Below, piece after piece: positions 60,370-64,000 of a DNA stretch of 64,000 bases. The stretch covers positions 114,012 to 178,011 of the forward strand of contig JAVYVJ010000002.1 in assembly GCA_038727705.1 (NCBI GenBank), written 5' to 3'. The stretch is from Zestosphaera sp. Lineage in GTDB: Archaea > Thermoproteota > Thermoprotei_A > Sulfolobales > NBVN01. Below the pieces are notes generated by a model that was not told the origin of the DNA, made no database searches, and saw only the letters and a program-made list of their open reading frames with translations. The stretch's first letter is position 1. Each line of letters begins with the position of its first letter. A program made the position numbers and the translations under genes.

Positions 60370-61302
60370 CTACTCTTCCTCTTCATCCTCAGGCACTTTA
60401 AGGCCCAATTGTTGCGTTATCTCCCTATACCTGTTCCTCACAGTGACTTCAGTGACTCCAGCGACCTGCGCTATGTCCTTCTGAGTCTTCTTGATCCCGC
60501 AGAGCCTGGCCGCTATGTAGACGGCGGCGGCAGCCACCCCCGCTGGATCCTTGCCTGCCGTTATGCCGGTGCTCTTAGCCTGCTCCAGTATCTCCCTAGC
60601 CTTAGCCTCAACCCTGCCGCCAAGCCCCAGCGCTGAGATCATCTGAGGTACGTAGTCACTGGCCCCTGATACAGGGATCCTTATGTTGAGCTCACGCACC
60701 AGGAGTCTAAAGCACCTCGCTATCTCCTTCTTCTGGGTCTTAGTGTACTCCGCTATGTCGTCCAGGGACCTTGGTAGCTTGTAGAGCCTGCACGCTATAT
60801 AGAGGCATGCTGCCACGACAGCCTCAACAGCTCTCCCCCTGACGATACCTCTCTCCACGGCCTTCCTATATATCGCCGCGGCCTCGTCCTTAATCGCCTC
60901 CGGCAACCCTAACTCCACAGCAAGCCTGTCAAGTTCCTCAGCGGCCTGAGTTATGTTCCTGTCAATGCTGTTCTGGATCCTCGTCCTTATCTGCCACTTG
61001 CGCATGCGCATGGCCTCGAGCTTACGCTCGAGCTCCAGCTTCTTACCCGATGCATCCCTGTCACGCCAGTCAATCATCGTGGCGATGCCGCTGTCGTGCA
61101 ACGTCTGAGAGAGCGGGGAACCTGAACGCGACCTCCTCTCCTTCTCCTCGGGCGTGAAAGCCCTCCACTCAGGACCTTGATCGACAACCCTCTCCTCAAT
61201 GACCTCCCCGGTCTCAGCGCAGATGTACTCCCCCCTAACCTCGTCATAAACAATCTTACCCGGGGGGCACTTAACCTCCCGGGACTCACCGCCTTCTTCC
61301 AT
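60370..61302 (-). CDS. tfb: transcription initiation factor B (TFB)
   Basis: 310 residues from the ATG at 61302, which lies about 25 bases from a minus-strand TATA-like TTTTTAAG near 61330; an ATG at 61320 is possible. Zinc-ribbon region reads [23 protein letters not shown] with only two of the four usual Cys, as known for crenarchaeal TFB1. The B-reader WRAFTPEE, then two cyclin folds follow: [30 protein letters not shown], and [13 protein letters not shown] with the helix-turn-helix [17 protein letters not shown]. Recruits RNA polymerase to TBP-bound promoters. Confidence 0.96.
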   Translation of the reverse strand: MEEGGESREVKCPPGKIVYDEVRGEYICAETGEVIEERVVDQGPEWRAFTPEEKERRSRSGSPLSQTLHDSGIATMIDWRDRDASGKKLELERKLEAMRMRKWQIRTRIQNSIDRNITQAAEELDRLAVELGLPEAIKDEAAAIYRKAVERGIVRGRAVEAVVAACLYIACRLYKLPRSLDDIAEYTKTQKKEIARCFRLLVRELNIRIPVSGASDYVPQMISALGLGGRVEAKAREILEQAKSTGITAGKDPAGVAAAAVYIAARLCGIKKTQKDIAQVAGVTEVTVRNRYREITQQLGLKVPEDEEEE

Positions 61303-61481
61303 TATAGAACCACCAACCACCGTAAACCTTAAAAAGGTGTACTACAGAGTTAATAAGCTTTTTTACTAGTTTCAAGAAAGACACTACATCATCCCTAACA
61401 TAATATGTGGTGAGGACTCACTCTCAGCGAATACTTAAATAATCACGTAGCACAGTATAGTACTAAGGAGGTAGTGAGGTT

Positions 61482-61673
61482 TTGAGCGGGTCGGAGAACG
61501 TGGTGTATAAATGCTGGAAGTGCGGCAGGGAGTTTTCTTTGGAGGAGGGAATGGAGAGCTTCTTGAGGGCGGAGGAGAGGGAGGGCTACACGTTCCTGAG
61601 GTGTCCTTTCTGCGGGTTCAGAATCATAGTCAAGGCCCGAAGACCTAGCTCTAAGAAGGTCGGTGCAGTCTAG
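61482..61673 (+). CDS. rpoP: DNA-directed RNA polymerase subunit P (Rpo12)
   Basis: 63 residues. Zinc ribbon YKCWKCGREFSLEEG and LRCPFCGFRIIVKARRP, the standard Rpo12 pattern. TTG start at 61482 is supported by GGAGGT eight bases upstream; GTG codons at 61499 and 61502 are alternatives. Followed by an uncharacterised gene and diphthine synthase on the same strand. Confidence 0.92.
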   Translation: MSGSENVVYKCWKCGREFSLEEGMESFLRAEEREGYTFLRCPFCGFRIIVKARRPSSKKVGAV

Positions 61674-61725
61674 CGGCATTGCCTGGAAGCCTCCATAATC
61701 AGGGCTTTTAGCTGAGGGACACGCG

Positions 61726-62172
61726 GTGCAACCGGCAGAGTTCCTGACCAATTTCACTGAAGACCTCTTAAGTCGGGAGGATCTGGAGTGGATGCTAAGT
61801 GACGCGGAGGTCAGTGGAGCTAGGCATGTCCTAATGGCTTTCACGACGGACTCCAACACAATCCCTCGAGTTAATGTCGTCTTCTCATACATGGCTGGGG
61901 TAGGTCTGATTGAGTGGCTGCGTGTTGAGGTCCTTGTCTCGAAGGATATTGAGGCGGCGAGCTTCTTCACCAAGCAGTACTCGGACCTCATCAGAGGTGG
62001 TGGGGAGGTGATTGTCCGCGGTGACGGCATCTCCGTCTTCTACAGGGTGGATGCTAGGACTGAGGTGAGGAGGTTAAGGGATTATGTGCAGGCAGTGGCT
62101 GAAGTGATAGGGGTGAGTGTCGGGGTTCTGAGGTATGTCGGCTACACTCTAATACCTGATGAGAGTCTTTAA
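61726..62172 (+). CDS. hypothetical protein between rpoP and dphB
   Basis: 148 residues, soluble, mixed alpha/beta, with SGARHVLMAFTTDSNTIPRVNVVFSYMAGVGLIEWLRVEVL in the middle and RDYVQAVAEVIGVSVGVLRYVGYTLIP at the end. Start GTG at 61726. I do not recognise the family. Its position in a translation/transcription neighbourhood hints at a housekeeping role, no more. Confidence 0.6.
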   Translation: MQPAEFLTNFTEDLLSREDLEWMLSDAEVSGARHVLMAFTTDSNTIPRVNVVFSYMAGVGLIEWLRVEVLVSKDIEAASFFTKQYSDLIRGGGEVIVRGDGISVFYRVDARTEVRRLRDYVQAVAEVIGVSVGVLRYVGYTLIPDESL

Positions 62173-62203
62173 TTGACGCCACCCCAAGTAATTGGGGGTA
62201 CTG

Positions 62204-62995
62204 ATGCCTGGGAAGTTAGTTCTCGTTGGTTCAGGGCTGTCTGCAGGCCTGATCACCCTGAGAGGTGTTAGGGAGATTTCAGACGCTGACCTAGTGTATG
62301 TGGATTCCTACACGAGCGTTTCGCTAGGGGGCTCTGCAGAACTCATAAAGTCGCTTACCGGCAGGGACTTGGTTCCTCTGAAACGCGGGGATGTGGAGGA
62401 GAGGTACTTTGAGATCCTGCTGAGGCCGGCTCTAGAGGGGCTTAAGGTGGTTGTGGTGGTTCCAGGCAACCCCCTGGATGCCACCACGCACGCCGCACTG
62501 CTTGTTGAGGCGGGGAAGAGGGGGGTTGACTTCGACGTGGTTCCAGCGCCCGGCATAATACCTAACGCGCTGACCATGTCAGGCCTTATGCTCTACAAGA
62601 TGGGTAAGGTGGCAACCATCACATACCCGAGGTCAGGCGCCGTGTCGGAGTACGCGTACGACGTGCTGAAGGACAACGACTCAAGGAATCTCCACACGCC
62701 CTTCCTCACCGAGATGGATCTTGAGAAGGGTTTAGTAATGCAGGTCAGGGAGGCCGTTGAGATACTCTACATGGTCGAGGCTACTAGGGGTGAGGAGGTG
62801 GTGAGGGACTCCAGGATGGCTATCGCGGTCTCAGGGCTGACTGGGGAGAGTCAGAGGATATGCTTTAAGACCCTCGGAGAGCTTAGGGGTCTACCAGACC
62901 ACGGAGGTCCACACACGCTGATCGTGACGTCCCCTAAGATGCACTTCATGGAGGAGGAGGCCGCCAGAATCATCTCCGGGAAGTACTGCCGGTGA
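62204..62995 (+). CDS. dphB: diphthine synthase
   Basis: 263 residues from ATG at 62204, preceded by GGGGGTACTG; TTG at 62192 would add four residues. Tetrapyrrole-methylase-like fold: LVLVGSGLSAGLITLRGV, VVVVPGNPLDATTHAALL (SAM site), VVPAPGIIPNALTMSGLMLYKMGKVATI. Trimethylates the histidine side chain of elongation factor 2 on the way to diphthamide. Its end overlaps the convergent taw3 gene by 26 bases. Confidence 0.94.
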   Translation: MPGKLVLVGSGLSAGLITLRGVREISDADLVYVDSYTSVSLGGSAELIKSLTGRDLVPLKRGDVEERYFEILLRPALEGLKVVVVVPGNPLDATTHAALLVEAGKRGVDFDVVPAPGIIPNALTMSGLMLYKMGKVATITYPRSGAVSEYAYDVLKDNDSRNLHTPFLTEMDLEKGLVMQVREAVEILYMVEATRGEEVVRDSRMAIAVSGLTGESQRICFKTLGELRGLPDHGGPHTLIVTSPKMHFMEEEAARIISGKYCR

Positions 62996-63614
62996 GCCCG
63001 GTGCTTGAAGCTCTCTCCAAAGCCTTCCTAAGCCTCTCGAGCTTCTCCTTACCCTCAAGCAATGCCTCGTTAGCTACCCTCACAACCTCCTCAACCTTCT
63101 CAGCACCGATTAAAGTCTGATCCCTAATCTTAAGCAAGCTCGTTAACCTTACTCCAGTCCTCAGCTCCACTATAACCCCCTTCCCCCTACTTATTGAGAG
63201 TACTCCAGAGTGCTTCATGCCGGACTCTCGAGCGATCCTCAGGAGCTCGCCAGCCCACCCCAGGCTGACTGCGGAGGCATGTATTATGGGGCCCGTCACC
63301 ACCAGCCACAGCCTCCGCGAGACAGGGCCCTCCAGGTAACTCAGTAGCTCCTCAAGCGCTAGAGGCTGGTGCTTCTTGAAGATTATGGTTGATCCCTTCC
63401 TCCGCCATGGTAGATCCCCGTCGATCAGGGTCACCCTCCCACTGCAGGAGCTTATCGTGTACAGCCCGTCGAACTCGAAGAGCTTGAGGAGCACGTCAAC
63501 TATGTCCTTGTCCAGATACCCTATCTCAAGGTCCTCCCTAAGCCTACTGAGCATCCTCCCCTTCCTCTCACGCCACCTCACTACATCAACTAAGGGCACT
63601 GAGCGCCACCACAC
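62970..63614 (-). CDS. taw3: tRNA wybutosine-synthesis methyltransferase Taw3
   Basis: 214 residues. TYW3 family: LLKLFEFDGLYTISSCSGRVTLIDG with the invariant SSCSGR, then LWLVVTGPIIHASAVSLGWAGELLRIARESGMKHSG and RGKGVIVELRTGVRL. Methylates the wyosine precursor at position 37 of tRNA-Phe using SAM. Divergent from the PhoH-like gene with 48 bases between. Confidence 0.93.
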   Translation of the reverse strand: MWWRSVPLVDVVRWRERKGRMLSRLREDLEIGYLDKDIVDVLLKLFEFDGLYTISSCSGRVTLIDGDLPWRRKGSTIIFKKHQPLALEELLSYLEGPVSRRLWLVVTGPIIHASAVSLGWAGELLRIARESGMKHSGVLSISRGKGVIVELRTGVRLTSLLKIRDQTLIGAEKVEEVVRVANEALLEGKEKLERLRKALERASSTGLTGSTSRR

Positions 63615-63662
63615 GAGAATCGTTTAAAAGACTTTAATATCAATACAACACTGGTGCTGAAG

Positions 63663-64000
63663 ATGCTTGATAGAGTGAACGCGCTGACGCCGGGGCAGGG
63701 GAGGCTTAAGGAGGCTCTTGAGGATGAATCCTACTCTATAGTGGGGGTCTTCGGGCCCACCGGGGTTGGTAAGTCCCTCTTCGCTCTGGCGTACGGTATA
63801 GGAGCGGTCAACTCAGGTAAGTACAAGAGGTTGGTGGTGATAAGGCCTGTGATCGACGTCACAACTGGGAGGGAGGTCAGCATGGCTGAGGCAGGTCCCC
63901 AGTTCATGGAGCTCTCGAAGCAGTACGTCACGGACGTCCTGAGCGGCTTGATGTCGTGGGATGAGGTTAAGAAGCTAGTCGACGAGGGGAGGCTAACGTT
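63663..64000 (+). CDS. PhoH-like P-loop ATPase, 3' truncated by window edge
   Basis: 112 codons are visible from ATG at 63663. Walker A FGPTGVGKSLFALAYGIG near residue 30, then KYKRLVVIRPVID, the RP motif that follows the P-loop in PhoH-like ATPases/helicases, and GPQFMELSKQYVTDVLSGLM. PhoH-related proteins couple ATP hydrolysis to RNA transactions. The rest lies beyond the window. TAATATCAAT about 30 bases upstream may be its promoter. Confidence 0.75.
   Translation, partial: MLDRVNALTPGQGRLKEALEDESYSIVGVFGPTGVGKSLFALAYGIGAVNSGKYKRLVVIRPVIDVTTGREVSMAEAGPQFMELSKQYVTDVLSGLMSWDEVKKLVDEGRLT

Noticed and set aside
60370-61302. TFB zinc ribbon has two of four cysteines replaced (CPPG, CAETG)
   Set aside because: The same degenerate ribbon is known in crenarchaeal TFB1 proteins such as that of Sulfolobus, so it is a lineage feature and not a defect.

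Overview
The window reads as a chromosomal segment of a thermophilic member of the Thermoproteota (crenarchaeal lineage). The evidence is the gene content: transcription factor B with the crenarchaeal-type degenerate zinc ribbon, RNA polymerase subunits K and P, a thermosome, the L44e-S27e-aIF2alpha-Nop10 cluster, aIF1, diphthine synthase, Taw3, CDP-archaeol synthase, the archaeal branch of the mevalonate pathway, three tungsten-type aldehyde:ferredoxin oxidoreductases (AORs) and two KaiC/RAD55-like ATPases. Many starts are GTG or TTG, several genes look leaderless with a TATA box about 25 bases ahead of the start, and the DNA is moderately G+C rich by eye. No CRISPR array, rRNA or replication origin was found. 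One tRNA (Val, anticodon CAC) is present.

Layout. 1-4.1 kb: end of an EamA transporter, an amidohydrolase, two small membrane proteins and a pyrimidine-dimer glycosylase gene split by about 245 bp of foreign sequence. 4.1-7.0 kb: AOR plus a radical SAM maturase. 7.1-16.3 kb: purine and amino acid catabolism (adenine deaminase, class III aminotransferase, AstE-like deacylase, M19 dipeptidase, ProC), a frameshifted ferritin-like gene and a KaiC-like two-gene operon. 16.9-22.0 kb: one six-gene operon of ABC importer (binding protein, ATPase, permease), polyferredoxin, AOR and MoaD-like carrier. 22-25.8 kb: site-2 protease, RpoK, thermosome, UPF0147. 25.8-36 kb: information processing and isoprenoid genes, including a block of AcnX small subunit, AcnX large subunit and UbiD decarboxylase that fits the archaeal phosphomevalonate dehydratase / anhydromevalonate phosphate decarboxylase route, next to thymidylate kinase and a Clp1-type RNA kinase. 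36-43 kb: second KaiC-like ATPase, tRNA-Val, flavodoxin, a GT-C membrane protein, NUDIX hydrolase. 43-48 kb: a third AOR with a frameshift at a C7 run, an N-terminally truncated TnpB, strong hairpins and relics of threonine synthase and a 2-hydroxyacid dehydrogenase (a decay zone). 48-59 kb: TctA-like transporter, aminotransferase, ferredoxin, membrane serine protease-like protein, PadR-controlled ABC exporter, a frameshifted double GNAT protein, two glycosyltransferases, M20 peptidase. 60-64 kb: aIF1, TFB, RpoP, diphthine synthase, Taw3 and the start of a PhoH-like ATPase.

How it fits together. The metabolic genes suggest peptide, amino acid and purine use with ferredoxin as electron carrier: peptidases and aminotransferases produce 2-oxoacids and aldehydes, and AORs oxidise aldehydes to acids. 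The most interesting unit is the 16.9-22.0 kb operon, which ties uptake of a small organic substrate to its ferredoxin-linked oxidation and possibly to cofactor sulfuration. The three frameshifted reading frames (two at seven-base G/C runs) deserve a check against raw reads before being called pseudogenes.
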